This document shows positions 15,804 through 24,484 of a stretch of DNA of 64,000 nt, in pieces (position 1 is the stretch's first letter; each line of letters opens with the position of its first letter). The translations under genes were made by a program, and so were the position numbers. Source of the stretch: Microvirga sp. 3-52. Its GTDB lineage: Bacteria; Pseudomonadota; Alphaproteobacteria; Rhizobiales; Beijerinckiaceae. The notes under the pieces were generated by a model. It was not told the DNA's origin, did not search any database, and saw nothing but the letters and a program-made list of their open reading frames with translations. The stretch lies in contig NZ_JAHAMK010000015.1 in NCBI RefSeq assembly GCF_018383585.1, positions 1-64,000 on the forward strand, given 5' to 3'.

Positions 15804-18443
15804 ATGCAATGGAATAATGATGTCGGCCTTGCTTTGGCACATGAGAGATCTCGTGAAGATTCAATCGTGCCGCAAAGGAATGACCCAACTACTTATGACA
15901 GTTTGTATCATTACGCATTCGCCCTGAGCCGGCAGATTCCCTGGCTCGCCGACGCGGAAGGAAAGGTCGTTCAGGTCGGGCCCGGCTGGGAAGAATGGAT
16001 CGGACAGCCCCCCGAGCAACTGGTCGACAACGGTTGGGTGAAGCTGGTTCATCCGGACGACGTGCTTCGCCTGATCAAATCCAGGCGCGAAAGCCTGGCT
16101 GCCGGAACCCCCTATCAATGCGAGTATCGGATCAAGGCGGCCGACGGCAGTTACCGCTGGTGCCGCTCCAGCTCGGCCGCGCGACGAGACGAGACTGGAG
16201 CCGTCATCTCCTGGTATGGCACGACCGAAGACATCCATGACCGGAAAGAAGCGGAGCTCGCCCTGCAGGGCCACGCCCGCGTGTTGGAAATGGTCGCCGC
16301 CGGCCAGCCCATCGGCGAGATCCTCGCCGCCCTCTGCCTTCTGGCGGAAGCGCAGCTTCCCGGCGCGAAATGCTCGATCCTGCTGCACGATTCGGACCGC
16401 GGGCTGCTCCGGCACGGTGCCGCGCCGAACCTGCCCGCCTCCTACAATGCCGCCATCGACGGTCTGAGCATCGGACCTGTTACAGGCTCGTGCGGAACCG
16501 CCGCTCATTCCCGCACGAGCGTCATCGTCACCGATATCGCGTCCGATCCCTTATGGACCAACTGGCGCGACCTTGCGCTGTCCTGCGGATTGCGGGCCTG
16601 CTGGTCGAAGCCGATCTTCTCGCGCTCCGGCGATGTGCTCGGCACTTTCGGGTTCTATTACGGCGATCCCCGCACTCCGACCCGCGACGAGATGGAGCGC
16701 ATGGATGCCGTGCTGCATCTGGCGGCTCTGACCGTCGAGCGCCAGCGGAGCGAGGTGGCCCTGCGCGAAAGCGAAGAGCATTACCGCTACTCGGTCGAGC
16801 TGAACCCCCAAATTCCCTGGACGGCGGACAGTGAAGGCAACGTCCTCACCACCTCCTCCCGCTGGAACCAGATGATGGGCGTCTCTCCCGAAGAGACGGC
16901 GGGCTCCGGCTGGGCCAAGGCCGTGCATCCCGACGATCTGCCCCTCGTTCGGGAGAAATGGTTCGAAGCTGTCCGCACGCGCAAACAGCTGGATGTGGAA
17001 TGCCGCGCGTGCCTCGCCGATGGCGGCTACCGCTGGTTCCGGAGCCGGGCCATCCCGCGTCTCGCCGAGGATGGAACCGTCCTGCGCTGGTATGGAACGG
17101 TTGAGGACATCCATGACCGGAAGCTCGCGGAAGAACGGCTGCACTGGGCGGCCTATCACGATGACTTGACCGGACTCGCCAACCGCAGGCTCTTCCGTGA
17201 GCGCCTCCAGCAGGCCCTCGACGAGAAGTCGTCCGCCGGGCACGCCACGGGCCTGCTGGTGATGGATCTCGATCATCTCAAGCAGATCAACGACCGATTC
17301 GGCCACGATGCCGGCGATGCTCTTCTGAAGGAATTCGCCCAGCGGCTGCGCAGCGTCGTGCGATCGGTCGACACCATCGCCCGTCTGGGCGGCGACGAAT
17401 TCGCCGTCATCCTGCCCGAAATCGCCGGAGAAGGCGATGTGGCTGCGATGGCGGACGCCATTCTCGCCCGCATGCAGGGACCGCTGAAACGCGAGGGCAA
17501 GCTGCTGGACTGCCGCACCAGCATCGGTGGCGCTCTCTCCGTCGGCTTCGCCATGAGTCCCGAGGAGCTTCAGAAGCAGGCGGATCTAGCGCTCTATCGC
17601 AGCAAGACCTCCGGGCGGGGCGCATTCAAGATGTTCGTCACGACCATGCGGGAGGAGTCGCAAAGAACGGCTTCGGCCCTGGAAGTGGCCGCACGAGCGG
17701 TTGCGTCCGACTGGATCGTGCCGTTCTATCAGCCCAAGGTCGTGCTGGCCACGGGCGCGCTCGGCGGGTTCGAGGCACTGTTGCGCTGGCATCATCCCCG
17801 CAGCGGCATCCAATCGCCTGAAAAGATCGCTCCCGCCTTCAACGACACGGAGCTTGGAACGGCCATCGGCGAGCGCATGCGGTCCTGCATCTTCAAGGAT
17901 ATGCGCGGCTGGCTCGATGCCGGTCTCGCGTTTGGGCGCATCGCCATCAATGCATCGGCCGTGGAGTTCCGGCGCGACAATTATGCGGAGCGCGTGCTCG
18001 ACGACTTGAGGGGCATGGACGTGCCGGCCCGCTGCCTCGAGGTGGAGGTGACCGAGAGCGTGTTTCTCGGTTCGGGCGCCGAGTTCGTCGAGCGGGCTCT
18101 GCGCACGCTGAGCGCGGAGGGCGTGACGATTGCGCTCGACGATTTCGGCACCGGCTACGCGTCGCTGTCGCATCTCAAGCGCTACCCGGTGGACGCGATC
18201 AAGATCGACCGGACTTTCGTGAACGGGCTTGAAACGGATGCGGACGATGCCGCCATCGTCCGGGCTCTCCTGAGCCTCGGCCGCAATCTCGGCATCGAGG
18301 TCGTCGCCGAAGGAGTCGAGAGTGCCGTTCAGGCGACCCTTCTGCAGCGCATGAGCTGCGACCTCGTCCAGGGATACCATTTCGGACGCCCCATGCCGGC
18401 CGAGGACATCACGTCCTTCATCACATCATGGGCGGGGGTGTGA
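15804..18443 (+). CDS. PAS-GAF-PAS-GGDEF-EAL cyclic-di-GMP protein
   Basis: An 879-residue cytoplasmic signalling protein that should make and/or degrade cyclic-di-GMP. Order of domains: PAS/PAC (about 30-150, ending YGTTEDIHDRK), GAF (about 165-315), PAS/PAC (about 325-445, ending YGTVEDIHDRK), GGDEF (about 455-615) and EAL (about 625-875). GGDEF at 529-533 and EALLRWHHP at 657-665 are both intact, and the EAL domain keeps DDFGTGYASLSHLKRYPVDAIKIDR-type residues. Both activities are therefore possible. No membrane segment is seen. The start is uncertain: ATG 15804 or GTG 15867. The two PAS domains are similar to each other and look like an internal duplication. Confidence 0.93.
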   Translation: MQWNNDVGLALAHERSREDSIVPQRNDPTTYDSLYHYAFALSRQIPWLADAEGKVVQVGPGWEEWIGQPPEQLVDNGWVKLVHPDDVLRLIKSRRESLAAGTPYQCEYRIKAADGSYRWCRSSSAARRDETGAVISWYGTTEDIHDRKEAELALQGHARVLEMVAAGQPIGEILAALCLLAEAQLPGAKCSILLHDSDRGLLRHGAAPNLPASYNAAIDGLSIGPVTGSCGTAAHSRTSVIVTDIASDPLWTNWRDLALSCGLRACWSKPIFSRSGDVLGTFGFYYGDPRTPTRDEMERMDAVLHLAALTVERQRSEVALRESEEHYRYSVELNPQIPWTADSEGNVLTTSSRWNQMMGVSPEETAGSGWAKAVHPDDLPLVREKWFEAVRTRKQLDVECRACLADGGYRWFRSRAIPRLAEDGTVLRWYGTVEDIHDRKLAEERLHWAAYHDDLTGLANRRLFRERLQQALDEKSSAGHATGLLVMDLDHLKQINDRFGHDAGDALLKEFAQRLRSVVRSVDTIARLGGDEFAVILPEIAGEGDVAAMADAILARMQGPLKREGKLLDCRTSIGGALSVGFAMSPEELQKQADLALYRSKTSGRGAFKMFVTTMREESQRTASALEVAARAVASDWIVPFYQPKVVLATGALGGFEALLRWHHPRSGIQSPEKIAPAFNDTELGTAIGERMRSCIFKDMRGWLDAGLAFGRIAINASAVEFRRDNYAERVLDDLRGMDVPARCLEVEVTESVFLGSGAEFVERALRTLSAEGVTIALDDFGTGYASLSHLKRYPVDAIKIDRTFVNGLETDADDAAIVRALLSLGRNLGIEVVAEGVESAVQATLLQRMSCDLVQGYHFGRPMPAEDITSFITSWAGV

Positions 18444-18465
18444 CCCCCCTCATCCTGCGACCCCG

Positions 18466-18645
18466 TCATAGGACAGGGCCCAGCCGGATCCGGTGAACCG
18501 GCATCGTCCCGGCGAAGCGTTCTCCTTCGTGCGACAGCACGGTCTCGTAGCCTCGCGGCACGCGGGATATTTGCCAGGGTGGGGTGCCCGGAATGCACTC
18601 CCGGGAGATCGCCGCCAGTTCGTGCTCATCGAAACCAGATTCCAA
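18466..18645 (-). CDS. Possible small protein, TTG start
   Basis: A 59-residue frame on the minus strand ends with PRGYETVLSHEGERFAGTMP and a HRIRLGPVL tail. Third codon positions are strongly GC-rich in this frame and not in the alternatives, which argues for coding in a 367-bp stretch that otherwise has no gene. TTG at 18645 with AAAGGGAAG eight bases upstream is the best start. It is convergent with the GGDEF-EAL gene. I do not recognise a family, so the call is tentative. Confidence 0.4.
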   Translation of the reverse strand: MESGFDEHELAAISRECIPGTPPWQISRVPRGYETVLSHEGERFAGTMPVHRIRLGPVL

Positions 18646-18810
18646 CAGGCTGCTTCCCTTTTGTTGCGGCGATTCTCTGCACGATCGGCATGGGTTGCAA
18701 CGGGATGAACCTGCCTCCCGACCCTCACGAGGGTGTGAGAAACAGAACCTTGGCCTTGCCATCGCCATGATCGACCGGCACGAGGGGCTCTCCTTACGAG
18801 AGTTTCGTTC

Positions 18811-19437
18811 ATGATCCTGTCCCGCCGCGTTCTTCTCGCCGGTCTCGCCCTGTCCGGCACGAAAGCTCCCGCCTTTGCGCAATCCGCGCCGGAGCCGCAG
18901 TTGATCCCGGTGGAGCTGATCGAAAATGCCCTGAACCTGCCCTCCGTCGTGCGCATCGGCCACAAGCATGGCGATGTGATCATGGTGGAGTATTTCGATT
19001 ACAACTGTCCCTGGTGCAAACGCTCGGCACAGGCCCTGCCCGATCTGCTGAAGGCAGAGCCCGATCTCTCCTATGTGCTGGTGAATTTCGCCGTGCTCAG
19101 TCCGCAATCCGTCGCCGCGACGCGCGCGGCCCTGGCCTATCTGCAGCTCTATGGCCCCGAACGCTATCTGCCCTTGCATCTTGCGCTGTTCGCGTTGCGC
19201 GGCACGGTCGACGGCGAACGGGCGCTGGCCGAGGCCGAACGGCTCGGCGGGGACCGCCAGCGCATGACCGAGATTGCCAACAGCGACCGGACGACCGGCT
19301 GGATGAAAGATGCGTTTGCCACCGGCAACGATCTCGGACTTGTCGCAACTCCGTCCTTCCTGATCGGGACGGAGGCTTATATCGGCGGCATGAGCCTGGA
19401 GCAGAAGCGCGAGGCGATTGCACGGGCGAGGGGCTGA
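18811..19437 (+). CDS. DsbA-type periplasmic thiol oxidoreductase
   Basis: A 208-residue thioredoxin-fold protein. The N-terminus carries a signal with a twin-arginine flavour (MILSRRVLLAGLALSG), cleaved probably after AFA, so it acts in the periplasm. The active-site motif is C66-PW-C69 in FDYNCPWCKR, and the cis-proline loop is VATPSFLIG near residue 183. The family also includes Com1-like and scs-type DsbA proteins that either oxidise or reduce substrate thiols; the direction cannot be told here. No DsbB is encoded nearby. It precedes murJ by about 120 bp on the same strand. Confidence 0.88.
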   Translation: MILSRRVLLAGLALSGTKAPAFAQSAPEPQLIPVELIENALNLPSVVRIGHKHGDVIMVEYFDYNCPWCKRSAQALPDLLKAEPDLSYVLVNFAVLSPQSVAATRAALAYLQLYGPERYLPLHLALFALRGTVDGERALAEAERLGGDRQRMTEIANSDRTTGWMKDAFATGNDLGLVATPSFLIGTEAYIGGMSLEQKREAIARARG

Positions 19438-19558
19438 TCGCCAGATCAAGTCCGGGGACGGCCATGACGGAAAGGCTTCACCAGGCTGAATAACCCCACG
19501 CCCCCCGACAAGGCGGAAAAGTTGCGGCATATCGGGCGACCCGCTAAGCCCGGTGGAA

Positions 19559-21079
19559 ATGTCGCTCATCCGCTCCTCGCTTCTGGTCGGCCTCGGCTCG
19601 ATGGCCTCACGCGTTCTCGGCTTCGTCCGGGACGTTCTGTTCGCGCAGGCACTGGGAGCCGGGCCCGTGGCGGATGCCTTTCTCGCCGCCTCCCGCCTGC
19701 CCAACCTGGTGCGCCGCATCGTCGGTGAGGGCGGGCTCAATCCGGTACTTGTCCCGGCTCTCAGCCGCCTGGAGCCTGACGATGCGGCCGCCACGGCCGG
19801 TGATGTGCTGAGCGTCTTCGGGATGGCGCTGCTCGCGCTGACGGGCCTGGTGGAGATCGGGGCGGGACTTCTGGCTTTCATCCTCGCCCCGGGGCTGCAC
19901 GACGATGGCGGGACGCTGGCGCTGGTCACGCTCTATACCCGCCTGTCCTTTCCCGTCGTGCTGTGCGTCACCCTCGCGTCCATCGGCGCCGCTGTCCTGA
20001 ACATGCGCGGGCGCTTTGCCGCGACGGCGCTTGCCCCGCTCACCGTCAATGGCGGCCTGATTCTGGCGCTGATCGGAATGGACCGTCTGTCCTTGCCGCT
20101 CGTGCAGAAGGCCACATGGCTCGCGGCGGCCTCGAGCCTGGCGGGCCTGATCCAGCTCGCCCTCGTGGCCGCGGCCTTGTGGAGCGGCAAGATCCGACTC
20201 GTCCGTTTCCGAAAACCCCGCTGGTCCCCTCTTCTGAAAAATCTTCTGCTCGCCGGTCTTCCCGTGCTCGCGGCGAGCGGCGCCATGCAGCTCTTCATCC
20301 TGGCCGCAACCCAGATCGCCTCGTTCTGGCCCTCCGGCGTCTCCTGGCTCTATTATGGCGAGCGGGTGATGCAGCTGCCGCTTGGACTGATGGCCGCACT
20401 GGGCTCGGGCCTGCTCCTGCCTGAGCTCGCCCGCCGGCATCGGGCGGGCGAGATTCAGGCGATCGTGACAGCACAGAACCGGGCGCTGGAAGTGGCGCTG
20501 CTGCTCGCGCTTCCGGCCAGCGCGGCCCTGTTCATCCTTGCCCGCCCCATGAGCAGCATGCTGTTCGAGCGCGGCGCGTTTCAGTCTTCCGACGCGGAGG
20601 GCACGGCTCTCGTTCTCATGGCCCTGAGTCTGGGACTGCCCTTCGCGACAGCCGCCAAGGTGCTGAGCCAAACCCTTTTCGCCCGTGGCTCCTTAAGAGC
20701 GGCCCTGCTGGCGGCGATTCTCGGCCTCGCCCTGACCGTGGCCACTTCCCTTCCGCTTGCCTGGCCCTTCGGCCCGACGGGGATCGCGCTTGGGGTCAGT
20801 GTCGGATGCCTCGGCCATGCGGTCGCCGTGGCCTCCGGTCTTCGCCGATTCGGTCTCTGGTCGCCGGATCGAGCCTTGTTGGCACGGGTAACGCGGATCG
20901 CCGGGGCGGTTCTCACCATGAGCGTTGGGCTGGTGGCCGCCATGAGCGTCATCCCACAGGCGGGCGTTCTTTCCCTGACCAGTCTCTGCCTCGGGGGACT
21001 TTTCCTTTATGCGCTCGCGGCCTGGGCCACCGGCGCCGTGACCCGGGACGACTGGGCCGCTCTCAGGAAAAAATCGTAA
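19559..21079 (+). CDS. murJ: Lipid II flippase MurJ
   Basis: An inner membrane MOP-superfamily protein with about 13-14 hydrophobic helices. It flips the peptidoglycan precursor lipid II from the cytoplasmic to the periplasmic face. Family motifs include SLLVGLGSMASRVLGFVRD at the N-terminus, GPVADAFLAASRLPNLVRR (about 35-53) and FERGAFQSSDA near residue 340. The Arg residues of the first two loops, needed for lipid II binding in E. coli MurJ, appear kept. The start may be GTG 19553 or ATG 19559, giving 508 or 506 residues. It sits upstream of trpS, a linkage seen in related genomes. Confidence 0.95.
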   Translation: MSLIRSSLLVGLGSMASRVLGFVRDVLFAQALGAGPVADAFLAASRLPNLVRRIVGEGGLNPVLVPALSRLEPDDAAATAGDVLSVFGMALLALTGLVEIGAGLLAFILAPGLHDDGGTLALVTLYTRLSFPVVLCVTLASIGAAVLNMRGRFAATALAPLTVNGGLILALIGMDRLSLPLVQKATWLAAASSLAGLIQLALVAAALWSGKIRLVRFRKPRWSPLLKNLLLAGLPVLAASGAMQLFILAATQIASFWPSGVSWLYYGERVMQLPLGLMAALGSGLLLPELARRHRAGEIQAIVTAQNRALEVALLLALPASAALFILARPMSSMLFERGAFQSSDAEGTALVLMALSLGLPFATAAKVLSQTLFARGSLRAALLAAILGLALTVATSLPLAWPFGPTGIALGVSVGCLGHAVAVASGLRRFGLWSPDRALLARVTRIAGAVLTMSVGLVAAMSVIPQAGVLSLTSLCLGGLFLYALAAWATGAVTRDDWAALRKKS

Positions 21080-21247
21080 GGACCCTTGCATCGTGGCGCC
21101 GCCCTGTCATAACCCGCGCCTCAATGGAGCATTGTCGAGCCAAGCGGCCTCCGGGCGCTGCGGAACGATGCGAAGATCAAGACAATCTGGAGCGGTCGGC
21201 GGTTCAGCCTCAAAACCGCCCATGCACCCCTGCGGGAGTTCAAGACG

Positions 21248-22288
21248 ATGGCGCAGTTCAAGGAGCTGGTGTTCTCGGGCGTTCAGCCCACCGGCAATCT
21301 CCATCTCGGGAACTATCTCGGGGCCATCAAGCGCTTCGTCGCCATGCAGGAGAACTACGACTGCATCTATTGCGTCGTCGACATGCACGCGATCACCGTG
21401 CCGCAGAACCCGACGGACCTCACCCGTCAGATCCGCGAGGTGACGGCCGCGTTCCTCGCTGCCGGCATCGACCCGAAGCGCCACATCGTCTTCAATCAGT
21501 CCCAGGTGCCTCAGCACGCGGAGCTCGCCTGGGTGTTCAACTGCGTCGCCCGTCTCGGCTGGCTGAACCGCATGACCCAGTTCAAGGACAAGGCCGGCAA
21601 GGACCGGGAGAACGCCTCCGTCGGCCTTTACGCCTATCCGGACCTGATGGCCGCCGACATCCTGGTCTACCGCGCCACCCACGTGCCGGTGGGCGAGGAT
21701 CAGAAGCAGCATCTGGAGCTGACCCGTGACATCGCCCAGAAATTCAACAACGACTGGGCCGAATCGATTGCCGCGCACGGCTTCGGCGATGCCTTCTTCC
21801 CGCTGACCGAGCCGATGATCCAGGGTCCTGCGACCCGCGTCATGTCGCTGCGCGACGGCTCGAAGAAGATGTCGAAATCGGACCCGTCCGATTACTCGCG
21901 CATCAACCTGACGGACGATGCCGACACCATCGCCCAGAAGATTCGCAAGGCGAAGACGGATCCCGAGCCCCTGCCGAGCGAGGTCGACGGCCTGAAGGCC
22001 CGCCCTGAGGCCGATAATCTCGTGGCGATCTACGCGGCCCTCATGGACACGACACCGGAAGAGGTGCTGCGGCAGCATGGCGGCGCGCAGTTCTCGGGCT
22101 TCAAGGCGGCCCTCGTGGATGTCGCCGTGACGAAGCTCTCGCCCGTCGCCGACGAGATGCGCCAGCTGATGGCCGATCCAGGCCATATCGATGCGGTGCT
22201 GGCCGACGGCTCAGGCCGCGCCCGCGCCCTTGCCTCCGTGACCATGGATGCGGTTAAGGACATCGTCGGTTTCGTGCGGTCGCGCTGA
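21248..22288 (+). CDS. trpS: Tryptophanyl-tRNA synthetase
   Basis: A 346-residue class I aminoacyl-tRNA synthetase that charges tRNA-Trp. The HIGH-type signature is present as [13 protein letters not shown] (about 14-26), and the KMSKS loop is [10 protein letters not shown] near residue 208. ATP- and tryptophan-site residues such as the [18 protein letters not shown] segment are typical. The 168-bp space before the ATG shows no obvious T-box or trp leader. The 3' end is followed at 65 bp by the universal stress protein gene on the same strand. Confidence 0.97.
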   Translation: MAQFKELVFSGVQPTGNLHLGNYLGAIKRFVAMQENYDCIYCVVDMHAITVPQNPTDLTRQIREVTAAFLAAGIDPKRHIVFNQSQVPQHAELAWVFNCVARLGWLNRMTQFKDKAGKDRENASVGLYAYPDLMAADILVYRATHVPVGEDQKQHLELTRDIAQKFNNDWAESIAAHGFGDAFFPLTEPMIQGPATRVMSLRDGSKKMSKSDPSDYSRINLTDDADTIAQKIRKAKTDPEPLPSEVDGLKARPEADNLVAIYAALMDTTPEEVLRQHGGAQFSGFKAALVDVAVTKLSPVADEMRQLMADPGHIDAVLADGSGRARALASVTMDAVKDIVGFVRSR

Positions 22289-22352
22289 TGCTCCGGGCTT
22301 GCTCTTGCCGCTATGGCAGGGCAGCATCAGGCATCATGCAGGAGAGCGTTCT

Positions 22353-22850
22353 GTGAGCGGCAAGCGCCGATCCTACGAATCGGGCCACCGTCCGAAATTC
22401 ATGGTGGTGGTCGACAAGACCCCGGAATGCGCCCGCGCGGTTCACTTCGCCTCGCGGCGAACGGCCCGCACCGGCGCGAGCCTGGTCATGCTCGCGGTCG
22501 TGGACCCGCCCGACAATTTCGAATGGCTCGGCGTCGGCGAAGCCATGATCGAGGAAGCGAGCGAGGAAGCCCAGAAGCAGCTCGACGCGGCCGCCCGCGA
22601 GGCGCGCAATGCGGCAGGCGTCGAGCCGGAACAGCTCATCCGCGTCGGCACCCGGGCGGACGAGATCATGAAGCTCATCCAGGAAGATGAGGACATCTCC
22701 TTCCTGGTTCTCGCCGCCGGCAGCGGCAAGGAAGGTCCCGGCCCCCTGGTCTCGACCCTTGGCGGTCGCGCCGCCGCCTCCTTCCCGGTTCCCATCGTCA
22801 TCGTGCCCGGCAGCCTCACGGACGAGGAAATCGACGCGCTGGCCGGCTGA
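22353..22850 (+). CDS. Universal stress protein family
   Basis: A 165-residue UspA-fold protein. The GTG at 22353 is chosen because AGGAGA lies seven bases upstream; frames starting earlier overlap trpS. The core begins KFMVVVDKTPECARAVHFA, followed by VMLAVVDPP and, near the C-terminus, the nucleotide-loop-like stretch FLVLAAGSGKEGPGPLVSTL and FPVPIVIVPG. Usp proteins bind ATP or AMP and accumulate under stress. It is likely co-transcribed with trpS, an arrangement I recall as common in Hyphomicrobiales. Confidence 0.9.
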   Translation: MSGKRRSYESGHRPKFMVVVDKTPECARAVHFASRRTARTGASLVMLAVVDPPDNFEWLGVGEAMIEEASEEAQKQLDAAAREARNAAGVEPEQLIRVGTRADEIMKLIQEDEDISFLVLAAGSGKEGPGPLVSTLGGRAAASFPVPIVIVPGSLTDEEIDALAG

Positions 22851-22948
22851 TCGGCATCTTCCTCCCTTTTGCAGGGAGGAGCGGAAAGGGTGGGGATCGC
22901 AAAGTCGCAGCAACGCGCTCCATAGGTCCCGCGCTGCTCTCCCTACAA

Positions 22949-23019
22949 CGTCATCGCCGGCTTTATGCCGGTGATCCCGGTTGAATGAGGCGTCGCGCCT
23001 CACAGGACCGGGATGGCTG
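22949..23019. repeat. Composite repeat, family B (copy 1)
   Basis: CGTCATCGCCGGCTTTATGC then CGGTGATCCCGG forms the left hairpin. A middle GGCGTCGCGCCTCACA and the right part GACCGGGATGGC follow. The same left-middle-right order recurs at 27676 and 54820. It lies in the usp-nfuA gap. Confidence 0.75.
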
Positions 23020-23184
23020 GCCCTGACAGGCAGGTTCTGCCCGGTCTACCCCCGACCCTCCCTGCAGGGGATCAACGCTCGATCCACCGGGCCTGGCGCC
23101 GCGCCGCAGCCCCGGAATGCCTTGGGGGCATATATTCTCCCCTTGGAATCCACCGCGAGCCATTCCACATTGGGGGTGGAACCT

Positions 23185-23201
23185 GTTAGAACGATTCTAA
23201 C
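23185..23201. promoter_or_regulatory. ICE-type palindrome, probable Irr operator of nfuA
   Basis: GTTAGAACGATTCTAAC is a perfect palindrome apart from its three central bases. It matches the published iron control element TTTAGAA-N3-TTCTAAA at twelve of fourteen defined positions. It ends 46 bp before the NfuA start, where an operator would overlap the promoter. Outer GGGGTG/CACCCC arms extend the symmetry. The irr gene is in the same window. Confidence 0.75.
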
Positions 23202-23247
23202 ACCCCACTCGGCCGGCCTTGAACCGGCGCAGAGGACGAAAGAAGCG

Positions 23248-23808
23248 ATGTTTATCCAGACCGAAGCGACCCCCAATCCCGCCACCCTGAAATTCCTGCC
23301 CGGCCGCGTCGTGATGCCGGAAGGCACGTTCGAGGCGAAGACCCCTGAAGCCGGCGAAGTCTCCCCTCTCGCCCAGCGGCTCTTCTCCGTGCCGGGCGTC
23401 ACGGGTGTGTTCTTCGGGTATGACTTCGTCACCGTGACGAAGGCAGACGGCGAATGGCAGCATCTGAAGCCTGCTATCCTCGGCGCGATCATGGAGCATT
23501 TCATGGCCGGCGCGCCGCTCTTCGCCAACGGCTATGGCGCCACGGAGGAAGACGGCGAGGAGTTCTTCGACGAACAGGACGCCGCCACGGTCGAGACCAT
23601 CAAGGAACTGCTCGAAACCCGCATCCGCCCGGCGGTGGCGGGCGATGGCGGCGACATCACCTTCCGTGGCTTCAAGGACGGCACCGTGTATCTGGTCATG
23701 AAGGGCGCATGCTCGGGATGCCCCTCCTCGACCGCCACCCTGCGTCACGGCATCCAGAACCTGCTGCGCCATTTCCTGCCGGACGTGCGCGAAGTGCAGG
23801 CGGTCTAA
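23248..23808 (+). CDS. NifU/NfuA-type Fe-S cluster carrier
   Basis: A 186-residue protein with an N-terminal Nfu domain (about 1-90, opening MFIQTEATPNPATLKFLPG) and a C-terminal NifU-like domain carrying C155-x2-C158 (GACSGCPSS). Two subunits share a 4Fe-4S cluster that is passed to target apo-enzymes. This is the eukaryotic-mitochondrial/alphaproteobacterial NFU1 type rather than the A-type/Nfu fusion of E. coli. The ATG is preceded by AAAGAAG. The upstream ICE palindrome suggests control by Irr in response to iron. A hairpin terminator follows. Confidence 0.95.
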   Translation: MFIQTEATPNPATLKFLPGRVVMPEGTFEAKTPEAGEVSPLAQRLFSVPGVTGVFFGYDFVTVTKADGEWQHLKPAILGAIMEHFMAGAPLFANGYGATEEDGEEFFDEQDAATVETIKELLETRIRPAVAGDGGDITFRGFKDGTVYLVMKGACSGCPSSTATLRHGIQNLLRHFLPDVREVQAV

Positions 23809-23845
23809 CAAGCCGTTTGATCTGATCTCGGGAATTCGCCTAACG

Positions 23846-23875
23846 AAGCGCGGCCTTTTCGAGCCTCGCTTTTTC
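23846..23875 (+). terminator. Terminator after nfuA
   Basis: AAGCG-C-GGC and GCC-T-CGCTT pair with one mismatch around a loop of eight bases, followed directly by TTTTC. It lies between the nfuA stop and the next gene start. Confidence 0.65.
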
Positions 23876-23890
23876 TTGGGAGATCGCCTG

Positions 23891-24481
23891 TTGTCCGCCC
23901 TGCCCGATGCCGCCCTGGATCAGCTTTTTCGCGAAGCCCGCACCTATCGCTGGTGGGAGGATCGCCGGATCCCGGAGGCGACCCTGCGCGCTGTCGCCGA
24001 TCTCGCCAAGCTCGGCCCGACAAGCGCCAATTCGTCGCCCGGCCGCTTCGTCTTCGTGGTGTCTCCAGAGGCCAAGCAGAAGCTCAGACCCCATCTCGAC
24101 GAAGGCAATATGCGCCAGACCATGAGCGCGCCGGCGACGGTGATCGTCGCCTACGACACGGAGTTCTATGAAAAGCTCACCTTCCTCGCGCCGAACAGCC
24201 CCGATGCGCGCAGCTGGTTCGCCGGCAAGCCCGAGACCATCGAGCGGACGGGCTTCCAGGGCTCCTGCCTCCAGGGCGCCTATCTCATCATGGCCGCCCG
24301 CGGGCTCGGGCTCGATTGCGGACCCATGGGAGGATTCGACCGCAAGGGCGTTGACGAAGCCTTCTTTCCGGATGGTGAATTCAGGTCGAACTTCCTGATC
24401 AATCTCGGCTACGGCATCCCCGAAAGGCTCCATCCGCGCCAGCCGCGCTTCGCCTTCGAGGAATTCTGCCGGATCGAGTGA
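23891..24481 (+). CDS. Malonic semialdehyde reductase-like nitroreductase (RutE/HadB type)
   Basis: A 196-residue FMN-dependent oxidoreductase of the nitroreductase superfamily. It resembles RutE-type enzymes that reduce malonic semialdehyde to 3-hydroxypropionate: RRIPEATLRAVADLAKLGPTSANSSPGRFVFV near the N-terminus and ARGLGLDCGPMGGFDRKGVDEAFFPDG near residue 140 are characteristic. No other rut genes are present, so the pyrimidine role is not supported by context. TTG at 23891 is chosen because GGGAGA lies seven bases upstream; an earlier TTG at 23876 sits on the terminator hairpin's edge. It is convergent with the Nudix gene. Confidence 0.82.
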   Translation: MSALPDAALDQLFREARTYRWWEDRRIPEATLRAVADLAKLGPTSANSSPGRFVFVVSPEAKQKLRPHLDEGNMRQTMSAPATVIVAYDTEFYEKLTFLAPNSPDARSWFAGKPETIERTGFQGSCLQGAYLIMAARGLGLDCGPMGGFDRKGVDEAFFPDGEFRSNFLINLGYGIPERLHPRQPRFAFEEFCRIE

Positions 24482-24484
24482 GGT

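Noticed and set aside
18645-19929. Upstream extension, to 19929, of the minus-strand frame ending at 18466
   Set aside because: The part above about 18660 is antisense to the DsbA-like gene and murJ. Only the last 59 codons show independent coding character.
21080-21247. T-box or trp leader before trpS
   Set aside because: No T-box specifier or Trp-rich leader peptide is visible, and T-boxes are not expected for trpS in this group.
23248-23808. Nitrogen-fixation NifU
   Set aside because: The protein lacks the NifU IscU-like and ferredoxin-like domains; it is the housekeeping Nfu type and no nif genes are nearby.
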